DNA of 64,000 nt from the NCBI GenBank assembly GCA_022702705.1, contig CM040429.1:108229943-108293942 (forward strand), written 5' to 3'. The notes under the pieces were generated by a model. That model searched no databases and had not been told where the DNA came from. It was given only the letters and a program-made list of their open reading frames with translations. Shown here piece after piece: positions 32,956-46,799 of the stretch; the first letter of the stretch is position 1; the number at the start of each line of letters is the position of its first letter. The position numbers and the translations under genes were made by a program. The stretch is from Papilionanthe hookeriana x Papilionanthe teres (lineage: Eukaryota > Streptophyta > Magnoliopsida > Asparagales > Orchidaceae).

Positions 32956-35380
32956 ATTCACTTAACACTCCATTTAAAGGAGTTACGACAATAAGAGTTC
33001 TTGGAAAGTGGAAACCGATGTTCAAGTGATTTTGGTGGATTTTTATTTAATTTCAATTAATTATTTAAGTTTGGAATTTTGTTCAAATTGTTTTAAATTT
33101 ACTTCTCAATTCTTTTATGTCTTTTGCGGATGTTATATTTAATTTAAGCTTTAATTTAATTTAATTTTAATTTAATTTAATTTGGGTTTAATTTAGTTTT
33201 TAATTTAATTTTATTATTTAATTTTAATTTTAATTTTATTTTAACTTGATTTTATTATTTTAATTTAACTTAATTTAATATGTTTCGATTTAATTTAATG
33301 TGATTTAATTTAATTTAATTTAATTTAATTTAATTTAATTTTATTTAATTTTTAATTTAATTTAATTTCCGATTTTAATTTCATTTAATTTTAATTTAAA
33401 TCTTAATTTGGTTTTATTTTTTTAATTTTAATTTAAATTTAAATTTTAATTTAATTTTATTTTATTTTATTTTTAATTTTAATTTAATATTTTATTTATA
33501 TTAATTTATGCTTTAAGGATGATTTAATTTTAATTGTTAAAGCATTAATTTAATTGAAATTTTAAAAGGTTTTAATTCTAGATGTTTTAATTTTAATTTA
33601 ATTTAATGATTAAGTCTTTTAGCATTTAAATTTTGAATTTGGATTATCATTTTAATTAGAGTTAAATATTATTGATATGGATTAATTTAGGGATTCTTAA
33701 ACTTTAAAGAATAAATTTCTTCCTAATAATATCCCTATTTTAATAATTCTAATTTTTCATTATTCTTCCAAGTTTAAACAATTATTTAATAAAGGTTTAT
33801 TTTAATTACTTTCAAATTGTTTGGTAGGTTTCTACCCTTTAATTACCTAAGTTTCAAACATCCAAAATCAACTTAGTATCAAATAGTATTTTACCCAATT
33901 TCTTTTTAATTAAACCTAAAATTTTTAATTATAAAATAAAATTTTAATTACTATTTTGCCCTTTAAACTTACTAATTCCATAACTCACTAAATCGAGTTC
34001 AAATGCATTTGAAATTTTTATGTGACTTCACTCATATGTCAATCAAGACATTAGAGGAGAAAATGTGATTTTTCTGTATTTAATTTATTTATGTAATTAT
34101 TTTTGGTAGAAAATAAAGATTTTCAAGGGAAATTTAATAATATGACCAAGGGAAAGTTTCTGACCCTTAAAAAATTACGAGACATCTTAACGGACTCAGG
34201 AGTAGACTACTCGACCAATTCTTGGTGATTTTTTGAATTACATTCTTTTTATTATAATTATTTTAAATTTTAGAGTATTAATTAATTTAAAAATAAAATA
34301 AAGATTGAAAATCGAATTTTATATTTTTCAAAAATCTTCTCGATATCGTGAAACCAGAGAACCAATTTTTATAATTTTCTGATTTTTCGATTTATTAGAA
34401 TTATTTTATGGGAAATGCGTAAAATATATTTTTTTTAATTTTTAAAATTACCTTATGGTTTTAAAATTTAATATCTCATCATAGTATACTTAAGAAAAAT
34501 AATGGGTTTGTTCCTAAGAGATTAAAATTCAAAATACTACATTTTGGTGAATTTTATTATTTTTGTGTTTTTTATTATTTTTTAATTATTAAAATATTAA
34601 AATAATGTAAAAAAAAATCAACTTTTTTAGAAAATTACAATTTTATTTTTCTTAAATTCCCCTGATATCAGAGCATAAGGCCCAAACCAATTTATGAATT
34701 TTTGAAAAGTATTTTGAAAGTTATGAATTTTTGGAAGTTTAAGTCAAGCAACGGCTTAATCAACCCATTTGGTAGGGCTAACCAAGTCCAATTGACTTCA
34801 AATTTTTACAGTCTCCTTTGATCCTAAAGGTCAGTGGAGAATTGATTTGAACTCAATTTGATGTATGATTAGCTCTAATTAATTAAGGACGTATTTTAAG
34901 TTTAAGCCAATTTAGGTTATTCCAAGTGGATTAATTCAAAACTCATTTTTCCTAGAGTCCTCTGGTCATAAAAACATCCTCAAATTTTCCCTAGAATTTA
35001 TTTCACAACATGCTAATTATTGGAATTAAAATATTCGTAATAGTGACCTAGAATTGAAAAATCAGTAACTCTTCATAGGGTGGTAGCCTCTGACTTTGGA
35101 AAATTCAGGAATGTTCCCAAATTCAGAGGCTTTAAAAGCCCCATGGTCTCATGCCATGATGAATTGTATATATGCATGGAGAATTGAAATAGTGCAGAAT
35201 AACAATTATTAAAAATCAAATACTCAATGAAATTAAATGATTTCTTTTCCACATTATTCTCCTCTGTTCACTGAGCAAGTAGGTGTTTTTATTTTGTTTT
35301 TCTGATTTTTCACAAAGTTATGCATTTTTGAAGTTTAGGGAATTAAATAAATCAAAAATACCCTAATTTTCTATTTAAAA
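32956..35380. repeat. AT-rich tract with degenerate (TTTAA)n
   Basis: 33140-33500 is dominated by TTTAA and TTTTAATTTAA units, perfect at 33303-33340. The rest is AT-rich without coding signal. It probably belongs to a B-family LTR or its 3' region, but no boundary is visible. Confidence 0.7.
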
Positions 35381-35383
35381 CTG

Positions 35384-36699
35384 GCGACGCTGACTATCCT
35401 AGGCATCTCTGAAACGCCGCGTGTCGCGCGGCCATTCGACGCCGCCACATGAGTCGGCCAGCCGCCTTCCACGTATCATCCGCCGATCCGACCCGTATCC
35501 GAGCCGTCCGTCCGCGTGCAGGCCGGAATGAATCCAGATCCGGCTCATCGTCCCCACTGCTCACTCCGAGAGCCGTTCTACACTAAAACCCTAAGAACTC
35601 ACTCGTTTCAACAGATTTTGTGGTTTTGTGCTCTATGGATTCATCTTGAAGAGATTAACATATCTATACTTATGATCATGCATTTAAATTAAAGCATTTG
35701 CATAATCTCCAGAGGCTCGGGATAAAGAGTTAGCTCATACCTTAGCTCAGAGAAGGTGGCTTCAATCTGAGGGCTGTGTCACCTTCGATTGGGTCCAAGC
35801 AAGCTCCGGATGAAGTCTCCTCGTCTCGCCGTGAATTGGGATAGGCATGATTTCGACTCCTCAAGCCCGATTTCAACTCGAGTCCGGGAACAGAGCGGGC
35901 GGCTCCTGAGAGGGGGCTTTCACTCAGGGAACTCCTTCTCTTGGTCTGTGCAAAAAGGGTGAGTTTAATTTGACTTGGTGGAGGATTTGGGAGTGTCCTG
36001 CTTCGGTTCGAGAATCGAGCTCCAAAATCGAGCCCACTAATGATTGGGGGCAGAGACGGGGATCAAGTGCTCTGTGTGTGGAGAGTCTGGAGTGATTTTG
36101 GCAGAGTTTCCTTACGGCTGATCCAGCACTTCCTCCATGGCCGAGAGAGGGGTTTAAATAGGCATGGTCAGAGGCTCTCCCTGTGGGAGTTAGAGCCTGG
36201 ATCGGGCCGGGGCTCTCAAGGAGGAGAAGAATGGCTTGCAGGCTATCGGGGTACGCGGGCAGCTCAGCAAGGAGAATTTCAATGTTGGCTCACATGTGAG
36301 CTCTCTGCATGGTGTTTTCGGCGTATCCAGCGTCGTCGGCAGTATGGGTCACCTCAGTTCGTGTGGGTCGTGTTGTGGTTTGGGCAGGTAGTAATCGGCT
36401 TTGCCATGTGTCAAAAGCTGGATTAAGATGGTACATGGGGGAAGGCCAATTTTACTGATTTTGTCAAGTCCACCTTTTGGGCTTGGTTCACCCTTCAAGG
36501 TGGCTTTGGGTGTTGTGAGGAGTCAAAGGAATCAGTTGGTTCGATGGAGAAGTCCTTATCCAAATATATTCGTGACAATGCGAAGGATTCATGGTTAAGG
36601 CTAATGACTTTAGGAGATTAAGGAAAGAGTCTCCTTCTTTTAGCTCCAAATGGCATGGTGACATGTAAAGAGGCTCTCATGGTTTCATGGCTCATGCAT
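35384..36699. other. GC-rich island beginning CTGGCGACGCTGAC
   Basis: The island is abruptly rich in CpG (GCCGCGTGTCGCGCGGCC, GTCGGCCAGCCGCC) inside an AT-rich region. CTGGCGACGCTGAC at 35383 resembles a GGCGACTC-type primer site. Wording near 36230-36720 resembles 17790-18200 of B1. Open frames here (36040-36426, 36401-36598) have no recognisable domain and are likely chance. It may be the promoter and leader part of a B-type LTR. Confidence 0.4.
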
Positions 36700-38145
36700 G
36701 GCTTCATGGCTCATTCGGGTTTCGAAAAGTTAAGTCAATTTAATGAAAGGGTTTTTTAATTTTGGCACTTTAATTCGAATTGGCATACGGCTTGATTTCG
36801 GGATTTATTTTATCATGCATTTAGAACTTAGAGATGGATTTATCAAATAGATGATGATAGATTGTCATGTGGGCTTGGGCCTTTTCAAGTCATTTTATGG
36901 CTTAAAGGCTAAAAGGGGCCGCCTCTTGTGTTTAAGAATGAAATCATGGATGGGAGTTTTGTAGAATTTGGCCAAATAATTGTCGGGTTTGGTTTAGGGA
37001 TGTTTCATGAGTGATTTGGAATAAATTTGAGGTGGCTTGGGCTTGAATTGGGTTAGTTCGCCAAATTCGGGGTCATGGGTCCAAATTGGGCTTTAAGGTC
37101 AAAAGTGAAATTGGATTCAAATGCCAATCAAATTAGACTTAGATTTGGTTTAAATTGTTGTGATGTTGACTGAAGTTTAGAATTGAATTGGACCAGAATT
37201 TGGGTCAATCAGTACGCTTGATTCGACATCGGGTTCATTTTCGGGGTTAAAACTTGGGTCAAATCGGGATTTTTGGTGAAAAGTGGGGTAAAATCGACAA
37301 ACTTGGCCCATGGTGTAGTTGAACAAAATGAAATCGGGAATATTCTTAGATTTTCTAGAATTTTCTGGGAATTTTCTTCGAATTTTCGATTTTTGTGTCA
37401 ACAAAGTATATTTTGGGTATTTGGAGGGTATTGGTGGGTATTTTTTGAAATTTTTGGTATTTTAGGCTAGAATGATCAATTTGAGTGGTGAGTGAAATGC
37501 TCAAGGTTAATTTTGGGGGAATTTTTTGTGATTTGGAAATTTTAAAAATTTCCGTAATTTCAAGAGTTTCGGTAAAGCAAGTGTGTAGGGTCCCCGGGTC
37601 AAAATCGAAAATTTGAAAATTGAAGATCGGGTAAATGTAAGTGAAATGAAATCATTTTGGTTGAGCCACATGAAGCCATCAAGGCCACATGAGCCATGAA
37701 AGGACTCATTCGAGGCATTCACTATGTTGTTCCTAACCCTCTGGGCCCAAGGGCTTAGTGGGTTAAGGGACTATCCATGGGAATCACCTCCATGAGTCAG
37801 AGGTCAAGTTGTGTATCGGTGTGCTCTTAGGAAGTGTGTGAAAGTATAGTGTGGCGAGGCAGTAGTGTGTGTGTAAGTCAGCCCTCACTGCACTGTGCCA
37901 CCTGTAAGGGTTCTGGTGCCAAAGAGTCCTATAGAAATCCATCTCTTAAACTTCCACATTCACTAACCCTCTAGGTGATTGTGGGTCTACAACAGTTTCT
38001 AGTAGTTTGCGTGAAAGCGTTGCTGGTTTGAAATTCTAAAGGTGGGAGTCCCAATTCTAGTCCTCTAGGATAGTCAAAGGAAAGCCTAAAGCTAAATCCT
38101 AAGTACTAAAGAGAGAAGAGAAGATCTCATCAAAAATGAGGTCAA
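36700..38145 (+). repeat. Family B forward copy B3 (truncated)
   Basis: It matches B1 in the same orientation, from the region of GAATTGAAGTTTAGAATTG to CTAAATCCTAAGTACTAA and AAAAATGAGGTCAA. It stops where the accessory-ORF pseudogene starts, so the terminal 700 bp seen in B1 are missing. Confidence 0.6.
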
Positions 38146-38149
38146 AAAA

Positions 38150-38945
38150 CTATGTTATGCTTTTATTCTAATTATAATTCTATGCGGTAGAGGAATTAGA
38201 TGAAATTATATCTGCTTTGAATGATGGAAGAGACCGTTGAAAATAACAAAATTCAAAGAAGAGTTAACTTGCCTAACTCAAAGCCGAATGCCACCTCTAA
38301 GGCATGGAGTAATTTCAGTAGCATCCAATATGTTTCCTACCAATCATCCGAGTGAAGTAATGAGGAAAGAGCCACATTAAATTATTGTGTTCAGCAAAGG
38401 GAAGGCAATTAATATTGGAAAGATTATTTATGATCAGATTCGAGTTCTACCGAGCTGCATTAAAGGTGCAAAGGGATTTACTTCCTTTATTCATTCATTA
38501 TGCGAGTATGTTGGTTGGAGATTGGATAATCTGGATGAGGTTTTTCAGCCTCTTAAGCCCATTACCAAAGGTGAATGTTCGCAGTTACACGGGAGCATTC
38601 ATTTTGGCCGAGGAGGATTCTCAGAGTCGATGTTTATACTGCCGTTTCCACATCTCGTGCTTCGAGTTCTCATAGCATCATCAAAGTTTGTTTACCGATT
38701 CACAAAGAGAGTTATTGAATAGAATGAAAATAATATTAATTATACTATGGATCGAGTACATGATATCAAGGAAAAGTGCATCATATAAAGGGATTATCTA
38801 CAAATGCATAAAATGAGTATGAGGAGAGTTATGAAAGAGATGACATACTTACTCGAGGAGATCAGAAAATGGTGTTACCTCTACATCCACACTATACACC
38901 ATACGAGCCTACAAATGCTCGGAACGGGGAGATAATGATGAACGT
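38150..38945 (+). pseudogene. Athila accessory ORF (plant transposon protein-like) pseudogene
   Basis: It is homologous to the minus-strand protein at 48379-49512. The matches are ELDEIISALNDGR, RVNLPNSKPNATSKAWSNF, SNEERATLNYC, KGKAINIGKIIYDQIR, FTSFIHSLCEYVG, EVFQPLKPITKGE and the C-terminal PYEPTNARNGEI region. At least two frame changes and several stops are present (one after QSSE). The N-terminal half is missing at the junction with the B3 copy. The family resembles the putative plant transposon protein domain found in Athila-type elements. Its function is unknown. Confidence 0.75.
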
Positions 38946-39534
38946 ACGATGAGATCTCAGTGATCGATTTTATGTTTAAACTATCAGGTTATTTTGTGTT
39001 ATCTTGGTGAACTTTTTATTTGTGTTATTTAGACTTTTATGTTGTAGTTGTGATTGAACAATCCGATGTACTGATTAGTAAACTACTTTAATATTTTTGT
39101 TAGTTTTCGATGTTATTTTGTTCGTGTTATGTGATGTGAGTGTTTAGTATTTTTGTAGTAAGAATGTTAGAAATTTCTTAGCAGTATTTTGCTTGATAGT
39201 GTGTATCTTATTCCATAAACTATTAAGAGGATTTATAACACTATTAAGAGCCACTTTTTAATTTCATGCTTAACTTCCAATTTTACTACCATATATATTG
39301 TTGTCAGGATTTCTATTTAAGTATGCCAATTTCGCAATTATTATCTCCACTACTTTAGAAGTCATTCAATTTCTTTTATATAAAATATAAAATTAAAATT
39401 TGATCTAATTGTTTTGACTCATGTTTTTAATTGTTATACCTACATATTTAGGATATAAAATCTATACAAGCATGATACTTATAAATTAATTGCCACGGCT
39501 TCGCATATTTTTGTGTCGTGTTTTATTTTTTGAA
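38946..39534 (+). other. 3' flank of the accessory pseudogene
   Basis: The first 200 bases loosely match the sequence following the intact accessory ORF (reverse complement of about 48180-48378), including ATGTGATGTG. No gene is seen. It meets an inverted B copy at about 39535, like the arrangement at 48115. Confidence 0.45.
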
Positions 39535-41400
39535 GAGGGCCGCCAATAAATCTATTTATTGACTTTAATTTAATTAAAATAAATAATTTGAAAAGTAGTA
39601 TTTGATTTTTGAAAATAATTTTTAAATTTGTTTTAAGATATGAGATTAAACCGACCTCACATCCCAAATAAGCTTTTATATAAACGTAGCACCGCACCAC
39701 AAACCATGTATCTATCCCTAAGGATAGACACACTGCTTGATTAAGGGGGCTTTCTTCGATTAAATAAACTAGAAGATTAGTGACATCCGTTTGGTCTGCG
39801 AACCAATTTTATAAGCCGACAAGTTTCGCTTAATACGAAAACATTAAACAAAGGTTTATATTACTCGGGTTCTTTTAAAATTTCTATAAGGCAAGCCCCT
39901 ATAGTTAATTACATCTTATGACGGAATCACTTAAGAAAACTTTCATAATAATCAATGATTCTGCTCGTGAATTTCAAAGTTTAAGGTTTTCAAAGACGAA
40001 TTTCGAGTTTCGTGAAATTTGATCAAATTGGAACATTTCGTTTTCGTGAATCCAAAGGAAGAAAGGTAGGAGAACATTCGAAGTGAATTTCGATAATTTC
40101 CCGACTATCCTATCGTTTTCGCTTCGAATTTAGAAAGTCCTAATGTTTATTCGATATTTCAATCTCGCCAATTTCAATTAATTAGTGGCTTATATTCGTA
40201 TGATAAAATCAAACAAATAAATTTTAGAAGATGCGAGGGTTTATTGTCGTATCGACGACTACTCGGAATCCTAAGACCGGTTAGGGCTTAATTTGCAATG
40301 CAAATGCCTAACGAAGAGTTGAGGATTTATGCCGCACTGTGCAAGCTACCTCGAAGTCCTAAGGCTCGTCGTTTTAATTTAGGAAAGTTTTGGCCGGCGA
40401 CTTTTGGGGTTTCATTGATGACGTTGGCCGTGCGTTCCACCATGCTCCGAGCTCCTTGTTGTTGCAGAGGTTTAGTTTTAGAAACCATAAATCGTATTGA
40501 GAAAAGTGTTTTGGTTTAGAAAATCTTAATTTCCAGTGTTTTTTTTATGTTTTATTTAAAACAAATCTTAAAAGCCGATTATAACGACACCGTTAAGATC
40601 CCACGGCTCCATCCTTCCGCATCATTATTTTTATTCGATTCACTTAGTTCAGATGAATTTGCTAAACCCAACCGAAATGAGTTCCACACTTTCATTTAAC
40701 GCGGGAACCTGGCAAGAACACGTAAAGTTACATCATCCGATAGATTTCCGATCATCCAATGGTGACGTTTTAATTTAGTCAGGAATTGTAATTTTGTGTT
40801 CTGTTTGTGATTAAATTTTGAGTTGTTTTATATTTTGAAATGTTGTGGCGGTGAATTTTATCTTGCAATGACTTTTAACTTAATTGGGTTTCGCCTTTAG
40901 GGCTATCCTAAAGGTGCGGGTTTTCATGCAACCGTTGTTTTATCATGCAAGAAAAGTAAAATGCATTTCCGTAATAGCAAATTGCAAGAAAGTAAATTGC
41001 AATAAAATAAAAGCGTACCCGGGAGGGTCTTCCCGTCATCCCAAGCCGCACTTAAAACACAATTAGAATATTTAAGCAAGTTCCTAGTGTAAAGCTAAGG
41101 AAAGGTTAAGGTTTTCTACCAAATTCCTAATCCTATACCTACCATCTCCTACGACGTCTAGGTTCTTTGGGTTTTGGTTTAAGGACGATTTTCATCAAAG
41201 AATAATCAAATTCAATTGCTCTTATAAATATCCTATCATATCGAGGAAGTGCTTAAGAAGAATCTTAAACATCTTTTTCAATATTTCTAGGATTGCTTTT
41301 AAGTCCAAATGAATTTAATTATATAAATGAATCGATCATCCGAGGTTTTCAAGTCTTGTTAACTGGCTTCATGAACTAGGGACATTCGAATATCCTATGA
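39535..41400 (-). repeat. Family B inverted copy B4
   Basis: It is a direct repeat of 31118-32955 about 8.4 kb away (matching blocks GATTAAACCGACCTCACAT, TTTGCAATGCAAATGCCTAAC and ATCCTATCGTTTTCG). Similarity ends near AATATCCTATGA. It is non-coding. Confidence 0.65.
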
Positions 41401-44280
41401 CAATTCATGACCTCCTTATTGACTCAGTGTTCACCACATTGACTATTAAGACATCTTAGGTATCAAGTTAATTAGATATAATTAACTTGATTAATTGACA
41501 ATACCAAATTAACCCAATATTACCAGCCCTAGTCAAATCTAGGTATGGTTATCAAAATCAACAACCCTGTGATTAACTTAACCATGACAAGGTTAAATAA
41601 ATCATTTGGGTCAACCCTGCACCTAAAATTGATCAAACATGATTAATTTTAATCAATAATAATCAAAATGATCAACCTTTAACATAAAAAAGACAAAGAT
41701 GTTCAATTTATGAGCTATACAACACTATATTGATCTCATAACCTAAAGTGAAAAATTAAATTAAAATGATCAATTCATGACCCAAAGAATATTGAATTGA
41801 CTTTATTAGTCAATTTTTTATTAAATAATTAAAAATTAATAAAAAAAACAATATCGGTCAATTTTAACCTAAAAGGGTTAAAATGGGTCAAAATGACTAA
41901 CCCATGCCCCTTTGACCATAAAAATTGACCGCATAAATAGACATTGACATAACCAAATTGAAATTGTTCAAAATTACCAAAAAGTAATTCAAATATCTCC
42001 ACTTTGACCATTGGATTGACCTAAATCCTAAAATTGGTCAATATGACCAACATGACCAATATGACCAATTTAAACCTTTAAATGATAAAATTTATAAACT
42101 TCATGACCAAATTAATCATGATAAGATTAAGGAAGTCATATTGGACATTTTTGGACTAGGATTGGTCAACCTGAGTCAACCTGAGTCAACATTGGTCAAC
42201 ATTAACCAATATTATTAAATTTGGTCAAAATACCCAATTTTGGACCAAAAATAATAAAATTAATCGAATAATTAATTACAAAATTATTTTGATTAATTTA
42301 CTGACTAAAATTATAAATTCTAACATTTTTGATTAATTAATAATTAATTAAAAATTTAGAAATACAATTAAAAGCCATGAAAAGAACCACATGAAATATT
42401 GAACTAAAAAAATGTAAATTAATCAAATAATTAATTTTAAAATTATTTTGATTAATTTATTAATCAATAATATAATTTTAAATATTTTTAATTAATGACA
42501 TATTAATTAAAAATGAAATTATATTTGGATACATGACATCATACATGACATCAAAATCCCAAAATTAATTTTTAATTAAATATAAATTATGGGGAGGTAA
42601 AAAATGTGTCACCTATGACCCATTAGACTCATCATGAAAAAAATAACACTTCACCCAACCCATTTATAATGAACCTTAACCTTGGTTTAAATTTATCATG
42701 CCTTCATTATAAAAATTAATGAAGTGTCATTCCCTCACCTCACAAGCTACCCAATGGTGAGGAATATGATTTAGATCATCCCTAAATCATGGGATGACCT
42801 TATATATATTAAATTTTGAAAATAAAAGGAGAAGGGAATTAAGTGTCACCTTCTCTTCAACTTAAGCCATGAGTCACTCACTTCCTTGAAATGAGGTGGC
42901 TAGCCAACTTTTAAGGCATCTCAAGCATCTAAAAACTCACCAATGGGAGACAAACATCACATAATCTACACTTCTCACCATGGTTAAAGGTAATCATAAC
43001 TAACCTATGCATGGAATGAGTAAGGGCAAGGTGTCACTATTCCTTCAAATCCATTAAATAAATTTAGAAATTACCTTAGGGAGGCAATTTCAGCAAAATT
43101 GGACATACATTATCCGCCCCAAAATGAACAAATGAGAGGAATTTAAAATTTACACTCAAGTGTAACCATGAGTGACCTTATATGAGTTAACTATTTTAAA
43201 ATTCTAAAATCCACTCAATTGAAGGCCACCATCTTATCCAAATCATTTATGACATAGTTAAGAGCTTCCCCATATGATCCTAAGCCATTTAAAAATTCAA
43301 CTAAGCCATCCCCATGGCTATAAATAGGACTTAGCCCAAGCATATGAAGGTAGTAAGAAAAGACATTGGAGAACGCCATACACCACTCAAATTTAAGTGT
43401 CCCCAACATGAAAACTCTTCATTAGGACCTTAGCAACTCCCCTAAATAAATTCCAGCTAGCCTAACCTTAGCCAAACCCAACCATGGCCATGATTAAGAT
43501 TCAAACCCTAACTTAAGGGGAAGAGAGAGCAAGGAAATAAAAGATCCATATAGGCTTCCCAAAACCTCTGACTATGAACACCAAAAATGTTCCCTAGGAT
43601 CTAAGCAATTGATCCCCATCAAGACCTGACTATTTGACCCACTGGTTGAACCCAATTTGACCTAACCCGAGCCACCTGAAACTAGGACAAAATTAAATTC
43701 TAAAACCAAAGTCCAGAAAACCCAAAATTGACCTTTCTAAAAGAAAAAGAGCTCAAATGAAATCAAGTTTACCCATAGTCCCTAACCCTGTCTTGACCAT
43801 TTTTCTTCAAATCGAGCACACCAAATTCAAAATCCTATATAGACCCTATTTAGACTCAAATTAAAGTGCTTGGAAGCTTTCTTGAACCTAGACAACCAAT
43901 CTAAAGCAATCAATTCAAATTTTGAACCACTGTGGCCAAGGTATGGTTCTTCCATTAATGGCGTTCGGGTTTCAGCCTTTGCGAATAAAAGTCTTTCAAA
44001 ACCATAACAAATCTGTATGGATTTGATCTCCTATCTCAGAAGATCCTATAGGGAATAATTTCACTCAAATCCATTGAGATTTGAGTGAGATTTTAACAGT
44101 AGAAGATGAAGGGTGTGCGGGCCTGCCTGAAGGAAGGAGATAACCTGAGACCGCCCGATCTTCTATTCAGAAATCGGACGGTCCTAATTTAATACAGTGC
44201 GCTCCGCTATTTGGATCCTCGTAGGGGATCGAGCGCGTCTTCGACTCGTACGAGGACATGCGTCCGCACCTAATGTTTTT
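41401..44280. repeat. A- and C-rich repeat region ending in a GC island
   Basis: It is non-coding and rich in GGTCAA and TTGACC words, as if it were the complement of the G/T-rich part of B1. The frequent GACCAA repeats (42000-42070, 42170-42210) are local. 44095-44270 is a GC-rich island (GGATCGAGCGCGTC). It is probably a continuation of B4, but that was not aligned base by base. Confidence 0.4.
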
Positions 44281-45424
44281 AAGAATAAATTGAATTTATA
44301 AAATTTAATTTAACTTAAAAACTTCAAAATTCAATATCTTTTTAAATAAAAATGATAAACATTAAATAAAAATACCTCTGGATTCCTCTTGAAGAGAAGA
44401 AAATTATGAGATAAAAATTATAATTTCCTTCTCTATATTTAACTTTTAAATAATTAAATACTCCATAGAGTATTTTAATTGTTAAAAATTAAATATAAAT
44501 CAGAAAAATATGAAATTTTTGTGGAATTATCTTTTAGTCTTTAGGAATCTTTGCTGATTTTTCCTAGGCTAGAAGTGTTCTATAAGACATTATTTCTTAA
44601 TTTTGAAGAAATCTTGTAATTATTATTTACAATAATTATAAAATAAAAATTAGGAAAAATAAAATTATAAAATAACTAGGAAATTTAAGATGACATATAA
44701 TAATCTTAAAATAACAAAACCTAAGTCATTAAAAAATTTTAAAATGACACTTTAATAGGATTGAGAATTCATTAATCATAAATAAATTATTTAAACCCTA
44801 AGAAACCTCTTTTACAACCACTTAGCTCATCCCATAATGAGCTAAGTTAAAATTGAGTCTATCTTACAATAAGACTCAAAGCAAACCCTAATTGTGCTTA
44901 AAGACATTAGATTAGACTTAATTAAGCTTTAATTAAGTTTAAAAGACAAATTAAAATTAATTAATTTATAAGCTTTAAGTTTAACATAAAAACAAAATTA
45001 ATTATGTTTAAAAGACATGTTAAACTTTATGAACCCTAGTTAGGTTTATTACACCAATTAGACCTAACCAAACCTTATTAAACCTTAATCACCTTAGGTT
45101 TAATTCAATTAGGCCTAAAACATCAATTAGACCTAATTAACCCTGATTAAGCCTTAACCTCATTAGGTTTAATACCACAAAATCCTAATTAGGTCTAACC
45201 CTTAATTAGATCTAATTAATTCAATTAAACCTTACTTTCAGTAAGTTTAATTACTCCGAAAATTTTAATTAGGTCTAATCTCTCATTAAACCTGATTAAT
45301 TATCTTAAACTTTAATTACACTAAGTTTAAAACAAATAAACCGTAATTAGGTCTAATTCACTAAACCTAATTAAACCATTAAGTTTTAACTAAATTAGAC
45401 TTAATCAAACTTAAACCTAATTAA
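44281..45424. other. AT-rich stretch without gene
   Basis: I see no ORF, RNA gene or element end. TTAAACCTAATTAGG-type words become more frequent to the right and lead into the 75-bp array. Confidence 0.5.
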
Positions 45425-45950
45425 GTTCAGCCAATCAATTAAACCTTAATTAAATTAGGTTTGATTTACCTTTAGTCAACTAAATTTAACCCTAATTAAG
45501 TTTAGTTAATCAATTAAACCATAATCAAGTTAGGTTTAATTAACCCTTAATCAACTGAATTTAACCCTAACTAAGTTCAGTTAATCAATTAAATCTTAAT
45601 CAAATTAGGTTTTATGAACCCTTAATCAACTTAACTTAACCCTAATTAAGTTCAGTTAATCAATTAAACCTTAATCAAATTAGGTTTAATTAACCTTTAA
45701 TCAACTGCACTTAACCCTAATTAAGTTCAGTTAATCAATTAAAACCTTAATCAAATTAGGTTTAATTAACCTTTAATCTGCTGAACTTAACCCTAATTAA
45801 TTTCAGTTAATCAATTAAACCTAAACCAAATTAGGTTTAATCAACCTTTAATTAACTGAACTTAACCCTAATTAAGTTTAGTTAATTTAATTAAACTTTA
45901 CTTACATTATGTTTAATTAGTCCTAAACCTTAATTAGGTCTAACCCATAT
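45425..45950. repeat. 75-bp tandem repeat array
   Basis: The unit GTTCAGTTAATCAATTAAAC... recurs with starts at 45425, 45500, 45575, 45650, 45725, 45801 and 45876, an almost exact 75-bp period over six full units. Each unit contains AAACCTTAATCAAATTAGGTTT-like dyads. Confidence 0.9.
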
Positions 45951-46046
45951 TAGACCTAATTAAAACATTAAGCCTTAACTACATTAGGCTTTATCAAGTT
46001 TAAGCTAATCCTAAATCAAACTTAAGTAAAATTTAAAATCAAACAT

Positions 46047-46260
46047 AAGTTAAACATAAGCTAAACTTAAGTTAAACTTAAACCAAACTTAAGTTAAACT
46101 AAACCAAACTTAAGTTAAACTTAAATAAAATTTAAGTTAAACTTAAACTAAACTTAAGATAAACTTAAACCAAACTTAAGTTAAACTTAAATCAAACCTA
46201 AGTTAAATTTAAATCAAACTTAAACTAAATTAAATTAAACTTAGATCAAACTCAAGTAAT
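46047..46260. repeat. 22-bp tandem repeat array
   Basis: AAGTTAAACTTAAACCAAACTT units have AAG positions at 46047, 46058, 46069, 46091, 46112, 46134, 46156, 46178 and 46200, a period of 22 made from 11-bp halves. The array decays to the right. Confidence 0.85.
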
Positions 46261-46799
46261 ACCTACAGTCAAACTAAATAAGACATGAATTTAAGATAAA
46301 CCCAAACCTAACTTAAATTCAATCTACATCGAAGTTAAGTCAAACAAATCTTAACTTAAAATTAAAACTATATTTAAATCAACTTGACATGAATCTAAGT
46401 CAATAATAATTTAAGTAAAAAAACTTTAGGTTTAACATTTATTGAACCTAAATAAACCCAAATCTTAAGTTTAATTTAATTTGAACTCTAGTCAAACTTA
46501 ATTCAATTTATATCTAAGTCAATTTTAAAATGAACTTTAAATTAAACTTAAAATCTAAGTTCGATCGACATCGGATTTAACTCAACATATCTAAACATAA
46601 AACCTAAGTTCGACCTAAATTAAACTTAACTCAACACAATCTTAAGATCAATTCAAATTGAAATTTAAAACAATATAAACCAACATAAAATAATATAATT
46701 TATCATAAATTGACATAAATCAATCTGACTTAACACAAATTAATAAAATTATATTTAAATTGACTTTGACAAATCAAACATAAAAATTGAAAACTTTAA
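46261..46799. other. AT-rich spacer between tandem arrays
   Basis: Decayed CTTAAGT and AAATTGAC words continue, with no clear period and no gene. Confidence 0.5.

Noticed and set aside
35580..35600. Telomere-like AAACCCTAA
   Set aside because: A single short match. No tandem array is present.
36040..36598. Open frames of 128 and 65 codons in a GC-rich island
   Set aside because: No recognisable motif. GC-rich sequence lengthens chance ORFs, and the wording resembles the non-coding B1 copy at 17.8-18.2 kb.
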